Origin: JBGTCD01 sp041749015
Lineage (GTDB): Bacteria > Bacteroidota > Bacteroidia > Cytophagales > Cyclobacteriaceae
NCBI GenBank assembly: GCA_041749015.1
Contig: JBGTCD010000022.1
Location: 1-26,419 of the forward strand
Length of the DNA: 26,419 nt
Reading direction: 5' to 3'
Shown here piece by piece: positions 16,215 through 25,660 of this stretch. Each line of letters begins with the position of its first letter. Within the stretch, counting starts at the first letter, position 1. A model generated the notes under the pieces. It was not told the origin of the DNA. It saw only the letters and a list, made by a program, of their open reading frames with translations, and ran no database searches. The translations under genes were made by a program, and so were the position numbers.

Positions 16215-19200
16215 ATGAAAAAATTAATTTTTGCCATTGGCCTATTACTACTATTTGGAGCTCAGGACTCCTTTGCTCAATGGGTTCCGGAATATATACA
16301 TACCTTTAATTTCAATCAAAATCCCGGTTCTGAGGGACCAAAACTAAACTTAGACCAAAAGGAAAACAAAACAGGTACTTTTAGCTTCAGAGAAAATACT
16401 TCTGGCAGTGTAACGCAATTTCACAATATGACTAATTGGAGCTCAACCCAATATACCCAGGGTCATTTATGGAACAAATCACCAGCTCAGAATAAATTTG
16501 TTCAAAATTTCAGGTTTTTATTTCCCGTTGATTATGATTCTGCTTATGAGCCCGGGTATCCTTTGATCATCATGTTGCATGGTGCAGGCGAACGCGGAAA
16601 TTGCTGGGGAAATAACTGCCATTGGTCAAATCCAAACTGGGATCCTACAAAAGACCCAGGCCCAAATCCGCCTCCCGGAACGGAAAACCAATCCAGGCTT
16701 CTAAATAATGATCATAATTTATTACATGGAGGCAATCAACATTTGCAAGCAGTCAACCGGGCCGGCAATAAAAAGCCCAATGATCCTACACTTCCTCCCA
16801 GGGATTTTGCAGGATTTGTTTTATTTCCCCAAAACCTGAATGGCTGGAGTGGTACTGAGCTCCTGGAAACTACGCGAATGGTTCATTTATTACTTAATGA
16901 ATACAATATTGACAGGAACAGAGTAGTTATTCATGGTCTCTCAAATGGTGCTCAACATGTAATTACTTTTGTAAAACAGGATCCGGCACTTTTTGCAGGC
17001 ATGTTGTTAATGTCTCCATCAGCATCCAACACCAAAATTCGGGGTGACTCTGCATTATCACACATACCCCTGTGGGTTTTTCAAGGAGGGAATGATGGCA
17101 ATCCCACCCAAAGCCAAACCGAGACCTTAATACGCTGGTTTGAAGAATTGGGTGGGCAGGCCCGGTATACTTTATATCCGAATTTGGGTCATGGTACCTG
17201 GAACAGTGCCTTTAATGAACCCGATTTCTTCACCTGGATCAAAGAACGAGATAAAGCAGATATTCATGTATACTTTGGAGAACCCTCTCTCTGTGCCACA
17301 AACGAAAACCCGGTCAAATTGGGTGTATCCTACGGGTTCAGCGAATACCAATGGGAAAAGGACGGGGGGATCGTTTCAGGAGCTTTAAATCATGAATTAT
17401 TCGCTAATTCCCCCGGTACCTACAGGGTCAGATTCCGCCGTCATAGCATGGACTGGAACAAATGGTCCAAGCCGGTAGTAGTCGGCGAAAGCGCAGCCGT
17501 GACCCCACAGATCCTGGCCAGCGGCAGCTCCCACTTTCCCGACCGTAATGGCAACAGTACTGTTACCTTCAGCACCCAGCCCAATCCAAGTGTGAATTTT
17601 GATTTTCTTCACAACGATAACAAGATCGGCCATGATTCTATAAATTATGTAACCATTCAAAATGCCGTTGCAGGCAATGCCGGTGAGTATAATCTTATAA
17701 CCCGCACCTTCAGCGATTGCCCCAGCCTTCCTTCCGCTTCATTTTACCTTACGGTAAACGCACCGACCACCATTCCAATCCCTACTGAGATATCAGCCAC
17801 AGAAACCTCCGAAGGCACCATAAGATTATTCTGGAATGATAATGGCCCAGATGAACTGGGTTATGAGGTCTGGCGTTCGGAAAGCGGCTCTGTTCCCTAT
17901 ACTTTCCTGGGGCTTACCGGTGAAGATGGTGTAACCTTCCATGATACTACTGCCGTTTCGGACCGTACCTATTATTATCAGATCCGGGCAGTAGGCAAAA
18001 CAGCCACCTCCCCTTATACTTCCAACCTTGCTATATCCACAGGAACAGACATCATCCCTCCTTCTGCACCGCAGAACCTGGTATCCACCGGTTTTACATT
18101 GAATAGCGTGGACCTGGCATGGACAGCCGCCACAGATAATATCGGGATAGAGCAATACTATGTTTATTATGGTTCGGATTCTGTGGCTACTGGCACCAAC
18201 ACCCCTTCTTTTACGGTAAGTAATCTCCAGGAAGGGAAAACATTCGTATTCACAGTGAGAGCAGTTGATTACAGTGGTAATCTTTCCCTGGCTAGTAATC
18301 AAATATCTGTTGCCACCGTGTTTGAAGGGTTGGCTTACGAACATAGCACCGGGGCCTGGGAGTCCCTGGATGAAATAACTCCCGAACAATGGAATAGTCC
18401 CGAATTTACCGGGCATGTCCCGAATTTCACCATCGATCCTAAGACCCAGGATGATTTTTTTAATTTTAAGTTTGATGGCTATATCTATATAGAAGAGGGC
18501 CAGGCTGGTTTTTACGAATTTCGTGCGCAATCTGACGATGGGAGCAGGATATACATCAATGGATTTGATCCTGGTAATACTACATCAAACCTGGTATATG
18601 ACCACGACGGGCTGCATGGATGTAATTTTAGTTCAACCATTATACCTAAAGACCTGGAAGTAGGGGCACACCCCATTACCTTAGTTTATTTTGAACGGAC
18701 GGGTGGGGAATGTTTGTCTGTCTACTTCAGGAAAGATGGAGGAGATTGGACTGAAATCCCGGATGCCATGCTCAGAAGCGGGAATCCTGAGAATTTCACG
18801 CCCCCACCAGCTCCGACCAACCTGCAGGCTTCATCTGCCGGAATGACCAGCATTGACCTCACCTGGGATCAAACCACAGGATATCCTGATGATCTCAAAA
18901 TCGTTGTTTTGGGTTCTTCTACCGCCGAAGGGATTGGAGCATCAGCACCAGCCAATGCCTGGGTGGGCAGGTTAAATACATGGCTGGGAGGCCTGGGTAT
19001 TAATTATACCCTTCACAACCTTGGCACAGGAGGAATAACGACAGACCGGTTGCTGCCAACAGGAAGCAGCAGCGGCCATAACCCCTCCCACGCACCTAAC
19101 CCGGATATCAATATTACGAAAGCCCTTTCCTTGAATCCAAGGATCATCATCGTGAACATGCCCTCCAATAATGTTCATGAGGACATCCCGATTGCTACCA

Positions 19201-22200
19201 CCATGGCTCATTACCAGGAGATCAAGGCCCTGGCTGACGCGGCAGGAATTAAGATATTTTTCACCACCACACAGCCCCGAAATTTTGGAACTGATTCAGG
19301 CAAAAGACATTTTCTACAGGATGAAGCCAATGCAGTAAGAGGGAGTTATGGTAAATTCGTAATTGACATTTATGATGAGCTCACTAATTTTTCAAATGAT
19401 CTCAGAATAAAAGTTGAATACAATTCAGGTGATGGCATCCACCTCAATGATGCCGGCCATGGATATATTTTTTCGGAGGTGCAAGCCAAACTCCAGGAAT
19501 TCCTCCTTGGTTTTGAAGGATACAGATCTCTATCGGGAGCAGGTCCTTTTGAATTTTTCGGAAGAATAGAAGGTAATGTGAATGCCTTTACGGATACTGG
19601 TTTATTGCCCGGCACCACTTATTATTACAAACTGAAAGCTGTTAACCTGAATGGTACATCTGATTTTTCTGGAACAGCCTCTGCCACTACACTGGGCGAT
19701 ACCGAGGCGCCTGGTATTCCACAAAATGTAGAAGTAGTGACCCATACATTTACCAATGCAGGCTTTAAATGGACCGCATCTGCTGATAATGTAGGAGTAA
19801 CCGGATATACTATTTATGCCAACGGCGATTCTATCGGTACCAGTTCAAACAACACCTTTTATACCAATGTATTGGAGCCAGACATCACTTACTCCATCAC
19901 CGTAACCGCCTTTGATGCCAGCGGAAACGAATCAGGCCATTCCGATCCTGTTATATTTGATACTGGTGTTCCGGACATCTTTTATTCCAAATCTTCAGGT
20001 AATTTGGATGACCTCAGCACCTGGGGTAAAAATACCGATGGTTCAGGGGAAACCCCTGCTGATTTTACCCATAACGGGCAGTATTTTATGGTGACCAACG
20101 GGCATGCCATCAATTTAAGCTCCAACTGGACGATAGGTGGAAGTACCTCCAGAGTGATCATTGATGTAGGCGAAACTCTGACGGTCGGCAGTATTCTGGA
20201 TGGAAGAATTTCCATTAAAGATAATGGCTTTTTTGAGGTCAATACAATACAATCATCCAGATTTGGTCAATTAAGTACAACCTCCACAGTGGAGTTTAAT
20301 GAGTACAATTCAGTGCCTGTTGCCCAATATGGTAACCTGATATTGAAAAGTGACGGTGTAAAAAATCTGGAACAAGGGGATATTCTAGTCAAAGGAGACC
20401 TGACCATCTCCTCTGCTATTACCCTGAAGGGTGCCCCGGGCAATACTACCCGGCTGATTCTGGAAGGTGATGTGGATATACAGGAGGAAAGTGGAGACGC
20501 AGCTATTGACAATCGGGTAGGACTTAGATTTGCCGGAAATGGTATTCAAACAATGAGTACTGGCGGCAATCTTTCATTGTACGATATAGTGACTATCGAA
20601 AATTCTCTTGTAGTTTTGAATCATACCGGTTCAGGTACGATCACCGTGGGGTCACCGAATGGAGGAGGACTAAGATTAAGCAATAACAGTAGCCTGGACA
20701 TTGGGCATCAAACCCTCCTTGTCAGGGATTTGGGTAGTATTAATCCGGGGGGCACTACCGGAAAGATTAGTATGGAAAACGGCAGCCTCCTGTTCAATTC
20801 TCAGGGGGCCACAGCATCGCATTTGTATTTTGATGAAGCAAAAAATATAATCCACGATTTGCGCATCGAAGGGCCTGCGGAATTGAACATTAAAAGTGCT
20901 ATAAATATTACCGAAGGGGTTAAACTCATAGGCGGCACCCTTCATTCTGATGGCCATATCACATTAAAATCAAACGACCAAACCACTGCTGGAATTTTTG
21001 AAATAGAGAACGGTGGTGTGATCAATGGAAGCGTACACGCAGAAAGGTACATGGATCCTAAGGGCCGTATTTACAGGTATATTGCAAGTCCGGTACAAGG
21101 CATGACTGTTGCCGGCTGGCAGGATTATTTTCCTATAACAGGTAATTTCAACGGAACGAGCAAAGGCCCCGGGTTAACCGATAATCCTTCCCTGTTCTAC
21201 TATAAGGATGAAGAATGGCGTCCCTATCCTCCACCAGGTGGCAGCAATCAGGCACCTATTGAGTTGGGCATCGGTTATGCTGCTTTTATCAGAGAAGCGG
21301 ACGATACGATGGTAGTCAATACCGGCGTGCCACATCAGGGAAATTTTACCTTCGATCTGTCTCCCGGCACCACTTCAGACCAGGATGGCTGGACATTGTT
21401 AGGAAATCCTTATGCAGCTACCATCGAATGGAAAACTCAAGGCTGGACCTCCTCAGGGATCAGTAATATAATTGCCGTTACCAATAATCCTGGTACAGTA
21501 CATCTTTATAGCGATACCGATGGTATGGGTTCGCTGACAGGGGGCAAAATAGCTTCCGCGCAATCCTTCTGGGTTCAGGCTGTTACAGGCAGTCCTTCAC
21601 TGGTAATAACCGAGAGCGCCAAAGCAGCGGGTGACAGTGCCACTAGCAGCACCTTCTTCAGGATGGCTGGAGATGAGGCGCCTGTGCTGGATTACTATTT
21701 TAGTGTAAAACTCAAAAACCTTAGTTCTGGTATAGAGGACCCGTTGTTTGTAAAATTTACTCCCGCTGGTGAGGATAATTATAATGGGATAATCGATGGT
21801 GCTAAAAGAAAAAATGAAGTAATTAACTTTTCATCCCTGTCTGATGATGGTGTCAATCTCGCCATTAATCACATGTCAGATGAATTCTGTGATAAGATTA
21901 TAAATCTCAGTATAGAGGATATCAGTACAGGCAACTACTCCATTAGTTTTGGTAATTTGGAGCATTTTGCATTAGGTCAAATCCTTTTGGAAGATGCTTT
22001 CCTTGAAGAAACGACGGAAATAGGGTTGAGTACCACCTATTCTTTCACCATTGATGAGGAGTCCCCGGCAACTTTTACAGACCGTTTTTCCCTTCAAATC
22101 ACCCGGCTTGAACTTAATACCAATATTAGTTTGGAGACCAATCCGATGATCTGTGAAGGACAAGATACGGAGGTGACCCTGATGAACAGCCAGGCCGGGG

Positions 22201-23144
22201 TACTATATCAACTAAAGGATTTGGATGGTAATAGTATAACTGAGCCGATATACGGGAATGGCAATGATTTAATTGTGGGGATTTCCCAGGAATTTTTAGG
22301 GCTAGGGGAACAAATATTTAAAATCACAGCCGGATATCCCGGATGTAGCAATATGGAGTTGGAGGAGGAGATTGAGATCCTGGTGGATCCTTTTCCAGTG
22401 GTGACTGTCCCTAATAATACCGTTTTCGGATGCGATGATGAGGATATAGTTTTAACAGCTTCCGGTGCAGGCACCAATGGTTCTTATGAATGGTTTGAAG
22501 GCAGCGAAAGCTGGCAGATAGAAAATGAGGACGGCGCAACACTTACCATAAGTGATATTTATGAAAATTATGGTGTATATTATGTGAGGGCCGTGTCTGC
22601 CTCCGGTTGTCAAAGCAGTAACCTGGAAATGATTGAAGTACAAACAGTAGCTCTTGAAGAACCAATTTTAAACGAAGAAGAAGAAAATCTCCAGGTTTTC
22701 ACAGTAGATGAAGCTGATATTCAATGGTTCCTGAATGATAACCCTATCGATGGGGCCACTGCTTCTTCTATTACTATGGATGAGCCGGGCATTTATTATG
22801 CCGCCGTAAACTATTTCGGCTGTGTAAAATACACGGAATCGATTCATTACCGGATCACCGGTCTTGATGGGCTTTCTGATCATGAAAATATATTTATGAC
22901 GGTGTATCCTAATCCTGTTTATAATGGAGAAATTACGATTAAAGGCAATTCAAGAAGTCATAATGATCTGAATATTGAAATCATGGATCTTCTTGGAAAA
23001 GTGAGGATAAGTCATCAAATTTCCCTTCAGGATTATCAAAACGGGTTTAAAATCGGCCTGGATAAAGACCTATCCACCGGCATGTATGTGATTGTTCTGG
23101 AACAGGAAGGTGAAGTGCTTCAGCAGAAGCTGTTGATCAAGTAA
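16215..23144 (+). CDS. Giant T9SS type A-secreted protein with two esterase domains (alpha/beta hydrolase and SGNH)
   Basis: 2309 aa. Signal peptide 1-22 (ends SFAQ). Residues about 90-350: LpqC-like hydrolase with HGAGERGN, Ser243 (HGLSNGAQ), Asp294 (GGNDG), His326 (LGHGTW). An Ig-like stretch follows, then FN3 at about 520-612 and 614-700, PA14 at about 702-857, and a third FN3 (863-1160) split by an SGNH domain (896-1098; Ser902, Asp1073, His1076). A fourth FN3 spans about 1163-1250. Beta-rich sequence, possibly a beta-helix, extends to about 1800, then Ig-like regions. A type A sorting domain (2230-2309) starts VYPNPV and ends LQQKLLIK. The product should cross the outer membrane by T9SS and be anchored or released. 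PA14 often binds glycans, and two esterase activities suggest action on an acylated polysaccharide; that is inference. Confidence 0.95.
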   Translation: MKKLIFAIGLLLLFGAQDSFAQWVPEYIHTFNFNQNPGSEGPKLNLDQKENKTGTFSFRENTSGSVTQFHNMTNWSSTQYTQGHLWNKSPAQNKFVQNFRFLFPVDYDSAYEPGYPLIIMLHGAGERGNCWGNNCHWSNPNWDPTKDPGPNPPPGTENQSRLLNNDHNLLHGGNQHLQAVNRAGNKKPNDPTLPPRDFAGFVLFPQNLNGWSGTELLETTRMVHLLLNEYNIDRNRVVIHGLSNGAQHVITFVKQDPALFAGMLLMSPSASNTKIRGDSALSHIPLWVFQGGNDGNPTQSQTETLIRWFEELGGQARYTLYPNLGHGTWNSAFNEPDFFTWIKERDKADIHVYFGEPSLCATNENPVKLGVSYGFSEYQWEKDGGIVSGALNHELFANSPGTYRVRFRRHSMDWNKWSKPVVVGESAAVTPQILASGSSHFPDRNGNSTVTFSTQPNPSVNFDFLHNDNKIGHDSINYVTIQNAVAGNAGEYNLITRTFSDCPSLPSASFYLTVNAPTTIPIPTEISATETSEGTIRLFWNDNGPDELGYEVWRSESGSVPYTFLGLTGEDGVTFHDTTAVSDRTYYYQIRAVGKTATSPYTSNLAISTGTDIIPPSAPQNLVSTGFTLNSVDLAWTAATDNIGIEQYYVYYGSDSVATGTNTPSFTVSNLQEGKTFVFTVRAVDYSGNLSLASNQISVATVFEGLAYEHSTGAWESLDEITPEQWNSPEFTGHVPNFTIDPKTQDDFFNFKFDGYIYIEEGQAGFYEFRAQSDDGSRIYINGFDPGNTTSNLVYDHDGLHGCNFSSTIIPKDLEVGAHPITLVYFERTGGECLSVYFRKDGGDWTEIPDAMLRSGNPENFTPPPAPTNLQASSAGMTSIDLTWDQTTGYPDDLKIVVLGSSTAEGIGASAPANAWVGRLNTWLGGLGINYTLHNLGTGGITTDRLLPTGSSSGHNPSHAPNPDINITKALSLNPRIIIVNMPSNNVHEDIPIATTMAHYQEIKALADAAGIKIFFTTTQPRNFGTDSGKRHFLQDEANAVRGSYGKFVIDIYDELTNFSNDLRIKVEYNSGDGIHLNDAGHGYIFSEVQAKLQEFLLGFEGYRSLSGAGPFEFFGRIEGNVNAFTDTGLLPGTTYYYKLKAVNLNGTSDFSGTASATTLGDTEAPGIPQNVEVVTHTFTNAGFKWTASADNVGVTGYTIYANGDSIGTSSNNTFYTNVLEPDITYSITVTAFDASGNESGHSDPVIFDTGVPDIFYSKSSGNLDDLSTWGKNTDGSGETPADFTHNGQYFMVTNGHAINLSSNWTIGGSTSRVIIDVGETLTVGSILDGRISIKDNGFFEVNTIQSSRFGQLSTTSTVEFNEYNSVPVAQYGNLILKSDGVKNLEQGDILVKGDLTISSAITLKGAPGNTTRLILEGDVDIQEESGDAAIDNRVGLRFAGNGIQTMSTGGNLSLYDIVTIENSLVVLNHTGSGTITVGSPNGGGLRLSNNSSLDIGHQTLLVRDLGSINPGGTTGKISMENGSLLFNSQGATASHLYFDEAKNIIHDLRIEGPAELNIKSAINITEGVKLIGGTLHSDGHITLKSNDQTTAGIFEIENGGVINGSVHAERYMDPKGRIYRYIASPVQGMTVAGWQDYFPITGNFNGTSKGPGLTDNPSLFYYKDEEWRPYPPPGGSNQAPIELGIGYAAFIREADDTMVVNTGVPHQGNFTFDLSPGTTSDQDGWTLLGNPYAATIEWKTQGWTSSGISNIIAVTNNPGTVHLYSDTDGMGSLTGGKIASAQSFWVQAVTGSPSLVITESAKAAGDSATSSTFFRMAGDEAPVLDYYFSVKLKNLSSGIEDPLFVKFTPAGEDNYNGIIDGAKRKNEVINFSSLSDDGVNLAINHMSDEFCDKIINLSIEDISTGNYSISFGNLEHFALGQILLEDAFLEETTEIGLSTTYSFTIDEESPATFTDRFSLQITRLELNTNISLETNPMICEGQDTEVTLMNSQAGVLYQLKDLDGNSITEPIYGNGNDLIVGISQEFLGLGEQIFKITAGYPGCSNMELEEEIEILVDPFPVVTVPNNTVFGCDDEDIVLTASGAGTNGSYEWFEGSESWQIENEDGATLTISDIYENYGVYYVRAVSASGCQSSNLEMIEVQTVALEEPILNEEEENLQVFTVDEADIQWFLNDNPIDGATASSITMDEPGIYYAAVNYFGCVKYTESIHYRITGLDGLSDHENIFMTVYPNPVYNGEITIKGNSRSHNDLNIEIMDLLGKVRISHQISLQDYQNGFKIGLDKDLSTGMYVIVLEQEGEVLQQKLLIK

Positions 23145-23165
23145 AACCAAAATCCATTCTAAGAA

Positions 23166-24281
23166 GTGAATAAACTTAAGGCAATCTTAAGGCTAGTAAC
23201 TATCAATTTGGTCATATTAGCTATTTTACTCATTTTGACCAATTGGCTGGTGGGCATATACCTAAGAAAAACCGGAGAACAGCCAAGAAGTGAACTACTA
23301 AATTATGACCATGACCGAGAACATGCCCGAAAGGTTTTCAAAGATTATAATAGTCTGTCCTATACTTATGAGCCTTTCGTAGGGTGGCAAGTGCTGCCCT
23401 ACCAGGGTGAAACTACTACCATCAGTAAGGAGGGGCTGCGTACCCATCCATTTCCAGGGACTGGGGAGCCTGAGAAAGTGGTGCGATTTTTTGGAGGCTC
23501 CACCATTTGGGGTGAAGGATCTGATGACCAGCATACCATCCCAGCCCTGTTCAATCAGCAATTTCCGAATTATGAAGTACATAACCACGGGCAATTGGCC
23601 TATAATTCAAGGCAAAACCTGGATGCCATGATAACTTTACTGGAGGAAAAAGTCGCAATGGATTTGGTGATTTTTTACGACGGGGTGAATGATGCTGCCT
23701 TCCTCTGTCCAAGTGATGTGGATGTACCCGGGCACCGCCTGGTTCCCATGTTTAGAGGAAAACTATATTCAGGCAACAAAAAAATATTTTTTGATGTACT
23801 TAATAAAGTATTTACTGAAAATATCATCCGTCTTTCTCAGCGGATAAATCCAGCCGATAAAAGCCGATTATATAACTGCCTGAGTGATCCGGAAAAAGCA
23901 GAGGCTATAGCTGAGTTCCTTTTGACTAATTGGGAGATAGCTCACGAACTGACAACCTCAAGAGGCGGTCGTTTTATCGCGGTTTTGCAGCCGGGGGCTT
24001 ATGTGGGGCAGCCCAGGACCGACCATCTCAACCTTGGACCGGAGTTGGGGAAAAATTTCGTGCATGTATATGATTTGCTACAAAAGAAAATCCGGGACCG
24101 CGGTCATGATTGGATTTATGACCTTACCGGAAGTTTTGACGGGGACAATTACATTTACATTGATTTCTGCCATGTCTCCCCTAATGGGAATAAGATCATA
24201 GCTGATCAAATAAGCGAGATAGTCAGGACCTCCTACAGGAACGATACTTTGCCTGGCGCGGACCCGGAGGTATATTATTAA
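23166..24281 (+). CDS. Membrane-anchored SGNH/GDSL-family protein
   Basis: 371 aa starting at GTG, 21 nt after the giant secreted protein and probably co-transcribed. One N-terminal membrane segment (about 8-32, TINLVILAILLILTNWLVGI) with no cleavage site puts the catalytic part in the periplasm. SGNH blocks are visible: Ser112 (FFGGSTIWGEG), Gly in NHGQLAYNS, Asn in VIFYDGVND, and Asp333-His336 (DFCHVSPNGN). The family includes esterases and acetyl-group handling enzymes of polysaccharide systems. Acting on ester groups of a surface glycan would fit the neighbours, but hydrolysis versus acyl transfer cannot be told from sequence. Confidence 0.88.
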   Translation: MNKLKAILRLVTINLVILAILLILTNWLVGIYLRKTGEQPRSELLNYDHDREHARKVFKDYNSLSYTYEPFVGWQVLPYQGETTTISKEGLRTHPFPGTGEPEKVVRFFGGSTIWGEGSDDQHTIPALFNQQFPNYEVHNHGQLAYNSRQNLDAMITLLEEKVAMDLVIFYDGVNDAAFLCPSDVDVPGHRLVPMFRGKLYSGNKKIFFDVLNKVFTENIIRLSQRINPADKSRLYNCLSDPEKAEAIAEFLLTNWEIAHELTTSRGGRFIAVLQPGAYVGQPRTDHLNLGPELGKNFVHVYDLLQKKIRDRGHDWIYDLTGSFDGDNYIYIDFCHVSPNGNKIIADQISEIVRTSYRNDTLPGADPEVYY

Positions 24282-24297
24282 ACCGTAAAAACGGTTT
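24280..24297. repeat. Palindromic unit 1 (REP-like)
   Basis: AAACCGT and ACGGTTT are perfect 7-bp arms around AAAA; the left arm overlaps the last codon of the SGNH gene. The core ACGGTTT/AAACCG recurs in the larger palindrome 20 bases downstream. Confidence 0.5.
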
Positions 24298-24316
24298 GGG
24301 GTGAGCATCAAATTGA

Positions 24317-24346
24317 CATAGCCCACGGTTTAAACCGCGGGCTATG
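24317..24346. repeat. 30-bp near-perfect palindrome (REP-like, possible bidirectional terminator)
   Basis: The 15-base halves meet at 24331/24332 and pair at 14 of 15 positions; only A24325/C24338 mismatch. The half-site is CATAGCCC-A-CGGTTT. It lies between two convergent genes and forms a long GC-rich cruciform or hairpin, as REP/RAYT-type extragenic palindromes do in Bacteroidota. It lacks a long T-tract, so terminator function is uncertain. Confidence 0.65.
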
Positions 24347-24401
24347 ATTCATAATCAAAATGTTTTCAATGGTTTTGGAGTAGTGATATCTCTTACCAAG
24401 C

Positions 24402-25559
24402 TTACTTGGAAAATTCCAGAAACCAGGAATAGATATCCACGGGTGCCACCTCAGTGAGATTCCAATTGGCATGGCCGGGATCATAGACCCTTCTCCAGGC
24501 ATTATGGCCCTGGTCTTCAAAAAGAGTCAGCTTAGCCTGGGCAGGTGGGTCACATGCGTTGATGGCATTTACCATATTTACTGATCCTGCAGTGCCTACC
24601 ATCCCATCAGGCTCATTGTGGAAAGCCCAGACCGGAATATCTTTCATGTTGCAGGCGGTATTGGTATTACCATTCCCACTTATTGGTATCGCAGCAGCAA
24701 TTTGGTTAGGAAAACCAGCGATGAAATTCCAAGTAGCGATCCCTCCCCCGCTGATACCGGTCATATAGATCCGGTCAGGGTCAACCGGGTAATTGGCCTT
24801 CACCTCTTCTACCATCTCATTGATCATATTGATATTCCAGTTGTTCCTAATATGTTGGGGAGAGAAAACCATCATGGGTACATCATTACCTTTATCCAAA
24901 TATTCCGGTAATGATCCATTACGGATCAGATTTATTTCACCCTGAGAGGCTGTTTCACCATGCCCCCCTAAAAAAATTATCGCAGGATGCTTAGCTTCAG
25001 GATATTTAAGACTTTCTTCATGCTGGTACACCAAAAATAAAACCTGCCTGCTTTCAACTGATGATTGAAATTGACTCACCACTTGTCTTTCTACGGTCTT
25101 AACCTCAAAAGATTCAGCATTACCCTGAAGTGTATTTTCTAAAGGATTTTCAGATATCAAATAGGCAAAGTATTGGGTGTTTTCATCCAGATTTTCGAGG
25201 GTCACCACATCAAGATCACTGCCATCCTCTCCTGTCAACTCCACTACCCCATTCCTGATAACCGTTGGACTTAAAGTATTTCCAAGGCCAAATCCTCTGA
25301 TCCCCTCTGGGGATTTGTCATCTGGTTCCGCATTAAAAAGGGCATAATACACTACTTTGGGGCCGTTAGCACTTAATATCAAATCAATGGTCTCGGCACC
25401 TTCACGGACTTGCGTTGAACCCGTATTCAAAACCAAAGGTTCCTGAGTATCAACCGGTAAATCAACCCACACGGATTCATCCGGTGAGCAGGCATAGATC
25501 ACCGAGCTTAATAAAAATAGAAAGAAAAATTTTGTAAACCTTTTGATGTAAACTGCCAT
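24402..25559 (-). CDS. Surface lipoprotein esterase (PHB-depolymerase/LpqC-like)
   Basis: 385 aa. The signal peptide (8-22) ends in lipobox IYAC with Cys24, followed by SPDES. Residues about 40-160 form a beta-rich, FN3-like domain. The hydrolase (about 165-385) has IIFLGGHGETA, nucleophile Ser270 (TGISGGG), Asp318 (NEPDGMV) and His352 (DQGHNAW). It is clearly related to the esterase domain of the gene at 9223: both read ACN...IPVWAFH, DGxV, VNMVxAIN and GHNxW in the same order. The start is the first ATG before the signal peptide. It is expected on the outer membrane, facing out or in; substrate unknown. It converges with the SGNH gene across palindromic repeats. Confidence 0.92.
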   Translation of the reverse strand: MAVYIKRFTKFFFLFLLSSVIYACSPDESVWVDLPVDTQEPLVLNTGSTQVREGAETIDLILSANGPKVVYYALFNAEPDDKSPEGIRGFGLGNTLSPTVIRNGVVELTGEDGSDLDVVTLENLDENTQYFAYLISENPLENTLQGNAESFEVKTVERQVVSQFQSSVESRQVLFLVYQHEESLKYPEAKHPAIIFLGGHGETASQGEINLIRNGSLPEYLDKGNDVPMMVFSPQHIRNNWNINMINEMVEEVKANYPVDPDRIYMTGISGGGIATWNFIAGFPNQIAAAIPISGNGNTNTACNMKDIPVWAFHNEPDGMVGTAGSVNMVNAINACDPPAQAKLTLFEDQGHNAWRRVYDPGHANWNLTEVAPVDIYSWFLEFSK

Positions 25560-25660
25560 GGATAATAACTTTCAAGTTAATAACGGAGTCAAATGGATTA
25601 AGAATATAAATTAATTTGATTATTAAAATTCGGACTTCAGAAATTAGGTGAGTCAACAAT

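Noticed and set aside
17826..18530. Long minus-strand open frame (234 codons)
   Set aside because: It is antisense to clear FN3 and PA14 domains, Cys/Gly-rich without a fold signature, and lacks a promoter or ribosome-binding site.
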